Made by a program: the position numbers and the translations under genes
In this document: positions 9,464 to 19,415 of the stretch, in pieces
Layout of the letters: every line of letters begins with the position of its first letter
Position numbering within the stretch: the stretch's first letter is position 1
Assembly: GCF_010811875.1 (NCBI RefSeq)
Contig: NZ_VKHP01000001.1
Coordinates: 1 to 64,000, forward strand
Direction of reading: 5' to 3'
DNA length: 64,000 bases
Source: Bradyrhizobium uaiense
Lineage (GTDB): Bacteria; Pseudomonadota; Alphaproteobacteria; Rhizobiales; Xanthobacteraceae
The notes under the pieces: generated by a model
What the model was told of the DNA's origin: nothing
What the model saw: only the letters and a program-made list of their open reading frames with translations
Database searches by the model: none

Positions 9464-9982
9464 ATGTTGATGATTGACGATGCGGTCGCTTCGGATTTGC
9501 AACCGCTGTTGCGAGGGCGGTCTCGACGCATTGTCCGAGTTTTGGTGCTTCTCCTTGTCCTCGTCGGTTCCAGTGCTGCTGGCGCCTGGTTTTGGGCTGA
9601 CCTCGGGGAGTTTGTCGTGACGCCGGAAACTCACCAAGTCGCTTCAATCATGAGGTCGTCACTGGATGACAAAGCTTCCTTGTCCGAGATAAAGTGGGCA
9701 CAGCTGAAGGCTAGCGATGAGTTCGCAGAACTGAACCGCAGGATCGATGCCGCGCGGAAGGACCTCAAGGGGATCCTGGATCAGATCAGCGTGCTGACTT
9801 CGCAGATCGAGTCGCTGCGGAATTCAATGCCTGTAGCTTCTACGGCCTCCATTTCTGCCCCACTATCGGCCCAAGCTGCTTCGAGCCGAGCCAAGAAACG
9901 GCTGGGGCAATCCACACCACAAGGACCTGTTTCCGTTGGAGGCGCGCCAGTGATCGCAGCACCTAAGGCAAGCGCACCTTGA
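9464..9982 (+). CDS. Membrane-anchored coiled-coil protein, unknown
   Basis: 172 residues from the ATG at 9464, which has GAGGGG just upstream; the frame is open further back but that part reads as non-coding. Residues about 22-47 form a single transmembrane helix (IVRVLVLLLVLVGSSAAGAWFW) after an Arg-rich cytoplasmic face. A helical segment with coiled-coil spacing follows (about 80-125: DEFAELNRRIDAARKDLKGI and on), then an Ala/Ser/Pro tail. This fits an inner-membrane protein with a periplasmic coiled coil. I do not recognise a named family. An orphan FixK-type box lies 420 bases upstream, and whether it acts on this gene is unclear. Confidence 0.55.
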   Translation: MLMIDDAVASDLQPLLRGRSRRIVRVLVLLLVLVGSSAAGAWFWADLGEFVVTPETHQVASIMRSSLDDKASLSEIKWAQLKASDEFAELNRRIDAARKDLKGILDQISVLTSQIESLRNSMPVASTASISAPLSAQAASSRAKKRLGQSTPQGPVSVGGAPVIAAPKASAP

Positions 9983-10594
9983 TGTCTCGATCGGCTACAG
10001 GCTTGGCCATAACCCCAACCGCGCCCACGGTTTGCACCCGCATTTGCGATGCCGCTTGCAGACCTAAGGACCGCGACGGCGCAGGGCTTTCCGGAGGCCA
10101 GGTTCGCTTCCTTGCCAACGACATTTAAAGGTATTATTGCCAGGTGGGCAGAGTGCGTTTCGCATACCGGTCCTGAACGGCAAATCCGCGGGACAAGTGT
10201 TTGTTGTCAGATCATTGCCAGTTGACGCACTGTCTGAAGTGATGGTCACCGCGCTCCGATGCCCCTTCGAGGTCCGCACAAGATGAGGCCGATGTATTAC
10301 TGAAGGGCTCCGCAGAACCGCGCAATCTGCGTCTCTCGTCAACTCGGGGTGCCGCTTCCAGTAGGCCTAAACAGGAGCCGTGAAGCTCCACAACAGGACC
10401 GTTTCTCTAGGAAGAGTATCATACTCGTCGCTTGAGGTAGTGCCGACAAAAGGGCGACTCCAGTGTGCGGCCCCAGTTTGGAATTGATTGCTACGCCTCA
10501 TAATGACTATCTCGCCTGGCTGCCACGGGCGCTCCGCCGATTGCTCCTTGGCCATTCGCGTTGATATTGTGGATCTGCTCACATGCGTAGCTTG
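9983..10594. other. Intergenic, no gene recognised
   Basis: No supported coding frame, RNA or repeat was seen between the coiled-coil gene and the end of hemN. Confidence 0.3.
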
Positions 10595-11929
10595 TTAATA
10601 GGGTGTGCGGTCGAGGTGAGCGTCGAACGCGGCAGCAACGGCGCGAATGACAAAACGGTGCTTCTGCTTGACCCGGATAAAACCCTGTTGGATGTCCAGT
10701 ATGCCGTCTTCGGCAAGCGTTTGCAGGCGGTCGGCTGAATCAAGAAAAGGAATTGGATCAAATCCGTGGGCGGCGCAGATTGCCGCCACATCAGCCTGCA
10801 AGTCGCACATCAGCCGCTCGATGATTTCGGCCCGAAGGCGATCTTCGGCGGTGAGGCAGTGGCCCTTTGAGGTTGCCAGATGGCCAGTACTAATCTGCCG
10901 GCAATAGGAACTGGTTGCCGTCTCGTTCTGCACGTAACCATCGCGCAGACGGCCGATGGCTGACGGACCAAAGCCGATCACTGTGTTACACGTATCGGCC
11001 GAATAGCCCAGCGAGTTGCGGCGCAGCCGGCCGGTTTGCTGCGTGTGCGTGAGTTCGTCGTCCGGGAGGGCGAAATGGTCGAGCCCGATTTGGCGATATC
11101 CGGCGGAGACCAGCGTATCTGCCATGGCTGCAGCTTGCTCGGCGCGCGCAACATTGTCGGGCAGCGCCGCCTCGTCGATCTGGCGCTGACGTTTCATGTA
11201 GGAGGGAACGTGGGCATAGCCGAACACCGCAAGGCGGTCGGGCCGCATGGTCAAAGCCGTCTTCGCTGAGTTCACGCAGGATTGCACGGTCTGATGCGGC
11301 AATCCGAAGAGCAGGTCGAAATTGATACGGCTTATTCCATGTTGGCGAAGGCATTCGACGACAAAAGCGACCTGCGCTTCGCTTTGGAGACGGTTGACCG
11401 CCCTTTGAACTACGGGATCGAAGCTTTGTACGCCGATGCTCGCGCGGCTGACGCCCGCTACTCCCAAGGTTTCCGCCATCTCGGCCGTGAACGCGCGGGG
11501 GTCGATCTCGACGGCGAGCGCGGTCGATTTGCTGAACGCGAAGCAGCGGCGCAAAAGCTCCATCAGAGCTAGGAAATCGGACGGCGGGATGGTAGTCGGC
11601 GTGCCGCCGCCAAAATGCAGGTCGCTCACTGGAAGACCGTGAGGCGTTTGCTCTGTGACCAGACGAATTTCCTCACGTACCGTCCGTAGGTAATTGCGAA
11701 TCGGCCGCTCGCTGTGAGTGAGGCTTGTTGGGAAGCCGCAATACCAGCAGATCGACCGGCAGAACGGAACGTGAAGGTAGAGCGATACGGATTCGTCTGG
11801 CGGCAGCCGCCGCAACCACGCCTCACAGGTCGTGGCGCCGACCGCAGCAGAGAAATCCGGTACCGTTGGGTAGATGGTGTACCAGGGCAGGCGAGCATCG
11901 CAATACTTGTTCAGGAGTGAGGTCTGCAA
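10595..11929 (-). CDS. hemN: Oxygen-independent coproporphyrinogen III oxidase
   Basis: 444 residues, starting with TTG at 11929. It is a radical-SAM enzyme that decarboxylates coproporphyrinogen III without oxygen in haem synthesis. The iron-sulfur cluster cysteines are at about 57, 61 and 64 in the order CxxxCxxC (VPFCRSICWYCGF). Most HemN proteins have a fourth Cys two residues later; here it is Phe, but that residue is not a cluster ligand. Further family marks are FGGGTPT, the EIDPR strand, SIGVQSFDP, NFDLLFGLPHQT and a C-terminal HemN domain with GLDHFALPDDEL and SADTCNTVIGFGPSAIG. Bacteroids need this route because they make much haem under low oxygen. A FixK2-type box sits 58 bases upstream. 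Confidence 0.93.
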   Translation of the reverse strand: MQTSLLNKYCDARLPWYTIYPTVPDFSAAVGATTCEAWLRRLPPDESVSLYLHVPFCRSICWYCGFPTSLTHSERPIRNYLRTVREEIRLVTEQTPHGLPVSDLHFGGGTPTTIPPSDFLALMELLRRCFAFSKSTALAVEIDPRAFTAEMAETLGVAGVSRASIGVQSFDPVVQRAVNRLQSEAQVAFVVECLRQHGISRINFDLLFGLPHQTVQSCVNSAKTALTMRPDRLAVFGYAHVPSYMKRQRQIDEAALPDNVARAEQAAAMADTLVSAGYRQIGLDHFALPDDELTHTQQTGRLRRNSLGYSADTCNTVIGFGPSAIGRLRDGYVQNETATSSYCRQISTGHLATSKGHCLTAEDRLRAEIIERLMCDLQADVAAICAAHGFDPIPFLDSADRLQTLAEDGILDIQQGFIRVKQKHRFVIRAVAAAFDAHLDRTPY

Positions 11930-11986
11930 CGCTTACCTTTCCGCGCTGATACGCTATCAGGCTGATGGATATCGTCTGCTCTGTCT

Positions 11987-12000
11987 TTGCGTTAAGTCAA
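11987..12000 (-). promoter_or_regulatory. FixK2-type box upstream of hemN
   Basis: Read on the minus strand it is TTGAC-TTAA-CGCAA, i.e. TTG-N8-CAA. Its centre is about 64 bases before the hemN start, which would put a transcription start about 41 bases downstream and leave a short leader. This is the class II activator geometry expected of FixK2. Confidence 0.7.
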
Positions 12001-12421
12001 AAAACACTGCCCTGATCCTGAAGCTCGAGACCCTTCTTCGATGTAGCTGCCAGGACAGCCTGCGAACTGGGAGCGGTGAGAAAGTCAGGCGCCAGCCATC
12101 ATTTTCACCCGGTAAGAGAACAAATGGCTCACATGAGCTCGGCCGCCCGGGCTCGATCCGCCCAATCATTGTGCGCAGGAACAATCATTCATCGGAGCGC
12201 ACATTGCGTCTGCATTCTCCAAGGGGCTCTTGCGACTAAGACAGGATCCAAGGCGTTGCCGGCGGCGAACCAGTCGGCCTCAGCCTTTCAAGGCGTTTTC
12301 GGTGGAAAAGCTGATGTGGATGCCCCAGGCGTTCGATCGAGTCAGGAAATCACGCTAAATCCGATTGGTAGTCCGCGCCACGCTGGGCCGGCAGCACAGG
12401 GCCAATCGGCCAGGAGGGCTC
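12001..12421. other. Intergenic between hemN and DUF2130 gene
   Basis: Nothing recognisable beyond the hemN promoter region. The frame of the next gene is open back to 12365, but the ribosome binding site favours 12422. Confidence 0.3.
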
Positions 12422-13735
12422 ATGAACCTGAAAGCACCCGCGGCGGGCGCCGCGCATCAGCCTATTCTCCATTGCCCGAACTGCAATCATGAGATTCACC
12501 TCACCGAATCTCTTGCTGCTCCCCTGATCGAGGAAACTCGCCGACGTTTTCAGCGACAATTGGCGGAAAAGGATGCCGAGGTCGCCCGCAAGGCCGAGGC
12601 CTTGCGCCATGAGCAGGAGCAACTGGCGAGACAACGCGAACAGATCGAGGATCAGGTGGCCGCGCGCCTGGCGGCCGAGCGCACCGAACTCGTCGCCATG
12701 GAAGCGAAGAAGGCTCGGCAGGCCGCGGCGGCCGAGCTGCTGGCAAAAGCTGCCGAAGCGGCCGAGCTTCGTCAAAGCCTGGAGGCCAACAATGCCAAAC
12801 TTGCTGAGGCGCAGCAGGCGCAGGCCGAACTGATCCGCAGGCAACGCGCCCTTGACGAAGAGAAACGTGAACTCGATCTGACCATCGAAAAGCGCGTGCA
12901 GGCCTCCATCGCGGATATCCGGGCCAAAGCCAGGCAGGAAGCGGACGAAGCCGCCCGCTTTCGAGTGCTCGAGAAGGATCAAACGATCGAATCCATGGCG
13001 CGGACGATCGAAGAGTTGAAGCGCAAGGCTGAGCAGGGCTCGCAGCAATCCCAGGGCGAAGTGCTTGAGCTCGAGCTCGAAGAGCTGCTTCGCAGCCATT
13101 TCCCCACTGATACAATCGAGCCGATCGGCAAGGGAGAGCTGGGTGCGGACGTCGTCCAGCAGGTCAACGGTTCAATCGGTCATCCTGCGGGCCTCATCCT
13201 TTGGGAATCCAAGCGTACGAAGGCATGGAGCGACGGCTGGCTCGGGAAACTGCGCGACGACCAAAGGCGGTGTGGCGCAGATGTGGCCCTCATCATTTCA
13301 CAGGCGCTGCCGAAGCACGTCGAATTTTTCGATCTGATCGACGGAATATGGGTTGCTCATCCACGCTGTGCTGTTGCGGTCGCGATCGCGCTCCGTCAGG
13401 GGCTGATTGATTTGAGCAGTTCGCGCCTGGTGCAGCAAGGCCAGCAAACCAAAATGGAGCAGGTGTACCGGTATCTGACCGGCACCAGGTTCCGCCAGCG
13501 GGTAGAAGCTGTCGTTGAAAAATTCAACGACATGCGAGAAGATCTCGACAAGGAGCGCAAGTTCATGGGCCGACAATGGGCCAAGCGCGAGACGCAGATC
13601 CTCTCTGTCATCGAATCTACCGTTGGTATGGTCGGTGACCTTCAGGCGATCGCCGGCAAGGCGATGCCGGAAATCCCGAGCCTCGATGCACCGCTGCTGG
13701 AATGCTCGGCCCAATCAGAGCGCAACGCTTCATAA
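12422..13735 (+). CDS. DUF2130 protein (RmuC-like, PD-(D/E)XK nuclease type)
   Basis: 437 residues from the ATG at 12422, with AGGAGG 5 bases before it. An N-terminal CPNCNHEI knuckle (near residue 18) could bind zinc with partners not seen. Residues about 50-220 form a long Ala/Glu/Arg-rich coiled coil (AAERTELVAMEAKKARQAAA-like heptads). The C-terminal DUF2130 domain carries ELGADVVQ, then LILWESKRTKAWSDGWLGKL, which gives the D...ExK arrangement of the PD-(D/E)XK nuclease fold, followed by CGADVALIISQALP. Family members are usually annotated as unknown; the coiled coil plus nuclease layout resembles RmuC. Function in DNA handling is inference. Confidence 0.85.
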   Translation: MNLKAPAAGAAHQPILHCPNCNHEIHLTESLAAPLIEETRRRFQRQLAEKDAEVARKAEALRHEQEQLARQREQIEDQVAARLAAERTELVAMEAKKARQAAAAELLAKAAEAAELRQSLEANNAKLAEAQQAQAELIRRQRALDEEKRELDLTIEKRVQASIADIRAKARQEADEAARFRVLEKDQTIESMARTIEELKRKAEQGSQQSQGEVLELELEELLRSHFPTDTIEPIGKGELGADVVQQVNGSIGHPAGLILWESKRTKAWSDGWLGKLRDDQRRCGADVALIISQALPKHVEFFDLIDGIWVAHPRCAVAVAIALRQGLIDLSSSRLVQQGQQTKMEQVYRYLTGTRFRQRVEAVVEKFNDMREDLDKERKFMGRQWAKRETQILSVIESTVGMVGDLQAIAGKAMPEIPSLDAPLLECSAQSERNAS

Positions 13736-14252
13736 TCAAAAGCGACGCGGAGTTGAGCTTCTTTCGGCTTCGATTTCCCGCACCCCGTTCGAACTGACAC
13801 GTGGGCGTGCTACCGCCGCTGGGCTCGCGCAATAGCTCCTTTGCCACACGCTTGCACGTAATGGTGGAGAAAGCGCCAACGGGTCTCGGCGTCGATGTTG
13901 TTTTCTTGCGGCAGAAGGGCTCGTCGAGGAGCGATAGTCGCCGCTTCTCGCCGCGGTCATGCCTGCCATTGAAGCTACACAATCTGCCGCATCTTTGTCA
14001 GTCACGCCTATTCAACTTGCGCAGACGGGATTTGAGCCCATTTGCAATGGTTTCCGCCACTTGGGCAGGCATTACTTTCAGAAGCGATACAGTGTTCCGA
14101 GTTGCCTAGTCGTGCAGGATAAAATGGTACACGCGAACGAGGACCGGGAAAGAATTTGGCGCGGCGCCTCCGCGAAGATGCATCGAGCAGAAAGCTCATC
14201 TGGCTGGGATTTTCAGACAAGGAGTCCCGGTTGATGGAACTCAGGGTGCGAG
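13736..14252. other. Degenerate intergenic region
   Basis: A minus-strand frame from 14199 to 14008 (63 residues) would be the nearest reading downstream of the promoter-like site at 14253-14283, but it has no good ribosome binding site. I do not call a gene. Confidence 0.3.
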
Positions 14253-14283
14253 ATCGTACAACGTGACGCAGCGTGAGTTTCAA
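14253..14283 (-). promoter_or_regulatory. MerR/NolA-type promoter, orphan copy
   Basis: On the minus strand: -35 TTGAAA, 19-bp spacer with the dyad ACGC-T-GCGT, then TTG-TACGAT as -10. The layout is identical to four other sites in this window. No supported gene follows it directly. Confidence 0.5.
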
Positions 14284-14697
14284 TAGCCGTCGAACCGGCG
14301 TGAAAAATATTTTGCACTCCACGTCATAAGTGTGGATGAGCCTCAATTCCGCCACGCCGCTTGTCTCATTGCGCCAAGCATCGTCACGGATGTACTGATG
14401 ATGTTGGGGCTGCCCCGGCGCACTTCCAACCCCGGCAGGTGCGTCGGGGCGCTTTAACTCGGTCCCGCCATTGTGAGCGCTGCGAGTTCATCAATTCCCA
14501 ACCAGGCTGCAGGCTGTGCCGGAATCGCAAAGAGCGGGCATTGTCACCCTCCGCGCTCGCTGGCACGTCCAGGTCCGACGATACGCATCTGTTCTGCTTC
14601 AGGGCATTAGGTCGTTCGTTTTGGAACCGTTCCGGCTGTTGTCATGAGCCCTGATGATCGCAACGAAAGCCCCCAGCAAAGGCAGATCGAACAGCAT
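14284..14697. other. Intergenic, no gene recognised
   Basis: A plus-strand frame contains a Cys pattern (HCERCEFINSQPGCRLCRNRK) but has no credible start or family. I do not call it. Confidence 0.3.
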
Positions 14698-15414
14698 TTA
14701 GGTGCGAACCAACTGCACGCCGGCAATGAGAAGAACCGCCACGAGCATCAACCTGATAGCTGTTTGGCTCAGCCATTTCAGGCCGACAACCGTTCCTGCG
14801 ATGGCTCCTCCTAGTGCAGCGATTGCGTAAATGGCCGAATCCGAACACGGAAGCTGGCCTGTGAAAAGAACTCCGACGAAGCCCACTGTGGAGTTCGCTA
14901 GGATGAACGGAGGCGACAGCAGGGTGACTTGCCTGGCTGACGCCCAGTTCAATGTCATGAGCGCGGGCGCCAGGAATACTCCGCCGCCCACGCCGGTCAG
15001 ACCAGAAACCAACCCGATGACCGCCCCAATGCTTACGCTCCCCCAGAGCGGAGTTTCGCAAACACGATGGGCAACGCTCCCACGCCGAACAATCATCACA
15101 GCGCTCGCCAAAAGGAGGACAAGACCGGTCAACGTCCTGTAAACGTGCTCCCCGAGCACCAGCAAGCTGCCGGCAAGTGCTGCCGGCATTGATGACAATA
15201 GAAGCGGCCGGAGCGTTATCCAGTCGATGACTTTGTTGCGGTTTAAGAACCACGTGGAATAACTCGCGACAACAATGTTGAGGCCAAGCGCCGTCGGGCG
15301 CATCTCTGTAGAAGGCAAGCCGGAAAACGCCATAAGCGCTAGGAACGCGGTTCCACCGGCTTGGCCAACCATTGCATAGAGCAGCGAGATAATCGCGAAG
15401 AACAGAGAAAGCAT
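14698..15414 (-). CDS. TauE/SafE-family anion permease
   Basis: 238 residues, nearly all hydrophobic, with about seven to eight membrane helices. The paired glycine motifs of the family are present: an AMVGQAGGTAFLAL segment near the N-terminus and GLVSGLTGVGGGVFLAPAL in the middle. The known role of relatives is export or import of sulfite, sulfonates or similar organic anions across the inner membrane; the substrate here cannot be read from sequence. It is slightly short for the family (about 250) but has both halves. It stands alone on the minus strand. Confidence 0.82.
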   Translation of the reverse strand: MLSLFFAIISLLYAMVGQAGGTAFLALMAFSGLPSTEMRPTALGLNIVVASYSTWFLNRNKVIDWITLRPLLLSSMPAALAGSLLVLGEHVYRTLTGLVLLLASAVMIVRRGSVAHRVCETPLWGSVSIGAVIGLVSGLTGVGGGVFLAPALMTLNWASARQVTLLSPPFILANSTVGFVGVLFTGQLPCSDSAIYAIAALGGAIAGTVVGLKWLSQTAIRLMLVAVLLIAGVQLVRT

Positions 15415-16593
15415 ACTTCATCTACCCTGCGAAAAGTTCTTCGCCTGTCTTGCACCTAGCTCCATGGAGTTCGAATTTGTCTTTCCACGAGGAAGAAGTC
15501 CAAGCGAGCGCGTAATCGGAGGCCGCGCGCCGCACCCGGCACCGGCTAAGGTTGCTAGACGATTGCCATTTGTGGGTCGGCTTCTTCAATTGCCAGTCTT
15601 GGTACTTGACCAGGATGTGAAAGTGGTACGCCAGCGCCTGGCTGTTTGACAGGCGCTTTGGGCGGCGGCGCGCCGAGCGGCACTCTTTCCAGGCCGCGGG
15701 AGGGTTAGCGCAAGTGGCACTGTCGCGTTTCCTCCAGATGTCGCCATTGCTCCAAGCGCGCGTGCGCCGAACCGGGCTCTTGTCTTGAATTTCTTGTTTC
15801 GAGGATTGATTTGGAGAGGTCCCCAGTTGGTACAACACTTGCTGATCCGCTGCTGGGTCCTCTCCCTTATGGAGATGCGCATGCAAGGCGTCCTCTGCAG
15901 CCGGCAGGTCTCGTTTCGACGCGTATCTCCCGTTGCGCGCCTGGCACGCGGATCATCTGTGCCTTCAATTCAGGTGCGCTGGACCTCTCTAAAGCCCCCG
16001 ATCAGGCGAGGGGCCGTTATATCACGCGGTCACCTGCTGGCTCGGCTCTTCCGTGTTGGTCGCCGATCGCGTTTCCGACGCCGTCGAAGGACGGAGGATC
16101 CGCGAAGAATCCGCGACAGCAATTCGCAGGATGGGAAGATAATATGACCTTTCCGTCGGGAGGAAGCAGAAAGCCGATGTCGGAACTGCGAAGGTCGATC
16201 CCGACGCCGTCAAGTTGGCCAACGTGCTCCATTTCGCGCGAATCGCGAAGCTCAACGTTCAAGATATCATCGTGCTCGATCTTGAGGCAAAGCCAGGCGT
16301 CTTTCGGGCAGCACAGTCGCTCCTTGGCTAGAGACGATCTTGTCATTCATAGCTGGTTGGTTCGCCAGCTGGATATCAAGGGTCATCGGGTTTGCCATGG
16401 CCGCCCTATCAAACGCGATTCAGCATTGGGGCAGCATCGAGGGCACAGACCATCGACACGAACGACAATGCGGTAATCGCCTGCTTGGCCTGCTGGTCAT
16501 CGGCGAGCGAAATCAATCGGATGGAATTCGACGACGCTTCGGTCGTGGCGTGCCGTCCGGTGTCCAACGAGGATAGCGGCCGGGCCCCGGCGC
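15415..16593. other. Degenerate region, possible coding remnants
   Basis: A segment from about 16140 to 16330 reads on the plus strand as KVDPDAVKLANVLHFARIAK followed by LNVQDIIVLDLEAKPGVFRA, which looks like eroded protein-coding sequence, with a stop at 16330. Neither the N-terminal part nor the family can be recognised. The rest is overlapping random frames. Confidence 0.3.
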
Positions 16594-17499
16594 ATGACAG
16601 GACAATTATCGCGCCGCAGTTGGCGGAAGGCGACAAATTCGGGAATGGCGTCTGACGCAGCGCGCGCTCCAGCCTCGCGAGTTAAGCTCATGGAACGGAA
16701 TTTGGATCCGCCTGAAACAAACGCAAGCGAACGCAGCGATGGCGAGCCGGACCGGCGTGCCGAAGCGCCCATTGTGGATCTTTTTAGCTTCACCGAGTGC
16801 GCAAACAAGACGCATTCGCTGAGAGCGTTGTTCGATCTTCTTGTAAACCGTGCCACCGAGGAAGGATTCAGTGAAGTTGCATACGGAGCCCTCAACTTCG
16901 TCGAGCCGCTTCGGTTGGCTGAGTATCCACCGCCGACTGTCGCTGTGAATTGGCCGCCAGCCTGGTGCGATCGATACTTCAAACGCAAGTACCACACCAT
17001 CGATCCGGTGGTCCGGCGGACGCCGATGCATTCGCGTCCGTTTCTGTGGGACCAACTCGCTGACCATTATCAGCTTCGACCGGACGAGAGACGCGTATTG
17101 GATGAGGCTAGGGAGGCCGGGCTGAAGCATGGCATGAGCGTGCCTCTATTTGGCCCGTTGGGCCAAGTATCTATGGTGTCCTTTGCATCTCCGTCCGACG
17201 ATGCTGATCCTCAGAATCGCATCGGTCATCTCAGTGCCCTGGCTTCGCTCTTTCACAGCGCCTATGGCGAGATTGCTCGACCCTCTAGTGGCGGCTGCGG
17301 GAAACAAATTGCATTGTCGCAACGGGAGATCAGTTGCATGCGGTGGGTGGCAGAGGGGAAATCGTCCTGGGAAATTGGGAAGATCCTAGGAATCAGCGTT
17401 AATACGGTCAATTTTCATATCAAGAATGCGATGCGAAAGCTGGGTGCGACCACCCGGATCCAGGCGACAGCTATCGCCATTCGCCTCAATATTCTTTGA
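16594..17499 (+). CDS. LuxR-family regulator with autoinducer-binding domain (LuxR solo)
   Basis: 301 residues from the ATG at 16594; ATGs at 16645 and 16690 are equally possible and would give 284 or 269 residues, closer to the family norm. Residues about 75-225 form an autoinducer-binding domain with the usual Trp/Tyr/Asp/Pro/Trp pattern: WCDRYFKRKYHTIDPVVRRT, PFLWDQL and an EAGLKHGMSVPLFGPLG segment. Residues about 240-300 are a LuxR helix-turn-helix (LSQREISCMRWVAEGKSSWEIGKILGISVNTVNFHIKNAM). No luxI homologue is next to it, so it is a solo that may sense a foreign, host or distantly encoded signal. No lux box could be identified with confidence. Confidence 0.88.
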   Translation: MTGQLSRRSWRKATNSGMASDAARAPASRVKLMERNLDPPETNASERSDGEPDRRAEAPIVDLFSFTECANKTHSLRALFDLLVNRATEEGFSEVAYGALNFVEPLRLAEYPPPTVAVNWPPAWCDRYFKRKYHTIDPVVRRTPMHSRPFLWDQLADHYQLRPDERRVLDEAREAGLKHGMSVPLFGPLGQVSMVSFASPSDDADPQNRIGHLSALASLFHSAYGEIARPSSGGCGKQIALSQREISCMRWVAEGKSSWEIGKILGISVNTVNFHIKNAMRKLGATTRIQATAIAIRLNIL

Positions 17500-17769
17500 G
17501 TGAGGTACTCACTGCAAGGATGTGACGGACTGATCGGCTAAGCCATTGACGCCAAGCTCTGGCAGGCTCATGCCATTCTTCAAGCAGTACTTGGTTGAGA
17601 CAGGCGACGGCCAATCTAAAGTTGCGTGAGGTTTTGGAGTTCGGTGGCGCATGTCACGCCGACTGGCTAGGTGACCACGGATGGCGCCTGCGGTTTGCTC
17701 CGCCAGCGAGTGATCTAAGCTTAAACGAGCTCGAGCCGGTGCCGCCGCCGGCTGGTGCGTTTTGAGAAA
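17500..17769. other. Intergenic
   Basis: No gene recognised between the convergent LuxR and outer-membrane protein genes. Confidence 0.3.
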
Positions 17770-17796
17770 GAGCCCCGACCGTTGGTCGGGGCTCTC
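17770..17796 (-). terminator. Intrinsic-type stem-loop
   Basis: An 11-bp perfect GC-rich stem (AGAGCCCCGAC with GTCGGGGCTCT) and a short loop, followed on the minus strand by TTTCT. It closes the outer-membrane protein gene and may also stop LuxR transcription arriving from the other side. Confidence 0.75.
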
Positions 17797-17822
17797 GATT
17801 AACGCGACGCGCGCGGGGGTCG

Positions 17823-18545
17823 CTATTTTGCCAACGTCGGACCGAACCTGTAGTTGAGCCGCGCCGTGACAAGATCGATGTCCTGGTGAACGCGATCGAA
17901 GCCAACGGCCGTGGGGAAGCTTACGTTGCTGCCCTGCATGAACAAGTGATCATACTCGAGGCCAACCGACCAGTTCGGCGTCAGGCTGACTTCGGCGCCA
18001 GCGCCGAGCGCGCCACCCCAGCGCACATCGTTATTCCTGCCAAGCTCGGTGCCATTGGCCACTGAGTTGACGTGATAGGTGTTGCTGGTCACCGCCGCAC
18101 CGCCCTTGGCGTAAAGCAGCACGGCATTGAACGCGTAGCCGACGTGGCCCGTGAGCAATCCAAATGCATCTGTCTTGGTGCCAATGGTGTCCGCTGGGAA
18201 GGCACTGCTGACATTGGAGCCGCTGAAGTCGGCCCAGTTTCCCTGACCTTCGATGCCGTACACCGTTTTGAAGATTTGCCAGCGATAGCCGATCTGGCCG
18301 CCGACGGTGCCGCCGGTCGAATTATGGCAGCCCTCGGAAGTACCGCCGTTGAAATCCCAGCAATTGTGACTCGATCCCCAGCCGCCATTGAGACCGATAT
18401 AGTAGCCGCTCCAGTCGTTGATCGGGGCTACGACCGGAAATGGGGGGGCCTTGATGTTGACAGGCTGCCCGGCGAGGTCCGCGCCGAATGCGGGAGCTGC
18501 AGCGCCGAGTGCGATGCTTGCGGTCAGAATCAGCAAATTCTTCAT
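17823..18545 (-). CDS. Omp25/RopB-like outer-membrane beta-barrel protein
   Basis: 240 residues from the ATG at 18545; the open frame extends further back but the signal peptide starts here (MKNLLILTASIALGAAAPAFGADL). After a short Pro-rich linker comes WSGYYIGLNGGWGSS, the opening strand shared by Omp25/Omp31-type rhizobial porin-like proteins, then VGGQIGYRWQ, GIEGQGNWADF, a GHVGYAFNAVLLYAKGG strand, WSVGLEYDHLF, and a final strand DLVTARLNYRFG with the usual terminal Phe pattern. Such proteins are structural outer-membrane barrels of about eight strands. A strong terminator lies about 30 bases after the stop. Confidence 0.87.
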   Translation of the reverse strand: MKNLLILTASIALGAAAPAFGADLAGQPVNIKAPPFPVVAPINDWSGYYIGLNGGWGSSHNCWDFNGGTSEGCHNSTGGTVGGQIGYRWQIFKTVYGIEGQGNWADFSGSNVSSAFPADTIGTKTDAFGLLTGHVGYAFNAVLLYAKGGAAVTSNTYHVNSVANGTELGRNNDVRWGGALGAGAEVSLTPNWSVGLEYDHLFMQGSNVSFPTAVGFDRVHQDIDLVTARLNYRFGPTLAK

Positions 18546-19415
18546 TCCAGTGTCATTCCTTTTGATGCCCCCCGGCGCCGTGCGTCTTAACAACATGATT
18601 GCGAATTGCTGTAACTGAGCCACAACATTCCTCCGCAAGAAATGGGTCGAAACGCACGGTGCGTCAGGTTGTGAAGCGCCTAACTTGCGACGCCTCGACG
18701 AAAATGCAGCGACATTGATAGGGCGCCTCGTGGCGCCTTTACCTCAAGGCGATGCGATCGTGATGGCACTGTGCGACGCAATGCTGCGAGCGCATTGCTG
18801 AAGCACCGCCACAACCAGGTTCCTGGCGATACCTCCGGCTGCGCGTCGTTCAGCGGGTTTCGTCATGAGCCGCACAGATGAAGGCGTCCTTATCGGGATG
18901 AGAGTTGAATCTATCTTGAGTCAGGAGTCGTGTGGCGGCTTAAGATTGTGGTAACGTCGGAAATGACCCATCAGAGGCATTGATCGATCGAAATTCGGCC
19001 ATCCTGAAGATCCGGAGCGGTATCTGGCGCGCTGTAACTGCTCTTGCCGCGACAGGAAAGCCAATCGAGCTGGTGCGCCGCCAAGATCATCTGCCGCAGA
19101 ATGTTGGTCACCGCGCCGGATGAAGCCCGCATCGAAATTTCCGAGAGGCATGCCAAGCTGCCAGATACGGTGCGCATTGTGTCACGTTGGGACAGCGCGT
19201 GCTTGTCGCGCCTTCGTTGCCGGTGTGCTCCCGTTTCTATCCTACTGGTGTGGGGACCACGAGAGCTGCACCAGCAGGGCTCCCGGACGCAATCGTCGGT
19301 GTAAAAGATGAGCAGGGAAAACTAAGATCGACCACAACCTGCCCCGTCGGGAGTTGACGATACCGTCCTGTTCCTGCCGATAACAAGGGTACCGGCCAGC
19401 TGGAGGGACGAACCT
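18546..19415. other. Intergenic, no gene recognised
   Basis: Open frames here carry no domain or ribosome binding site that I trust. Confidence 0.3.

Noticed and set aside
15422-15886. 154-codon minus-strand ORF after the TauE/SafE gene
   Set aside because: Composition is Ser/Arg/Lys-rich without domain or ribosome binding site; probably a chance frame.
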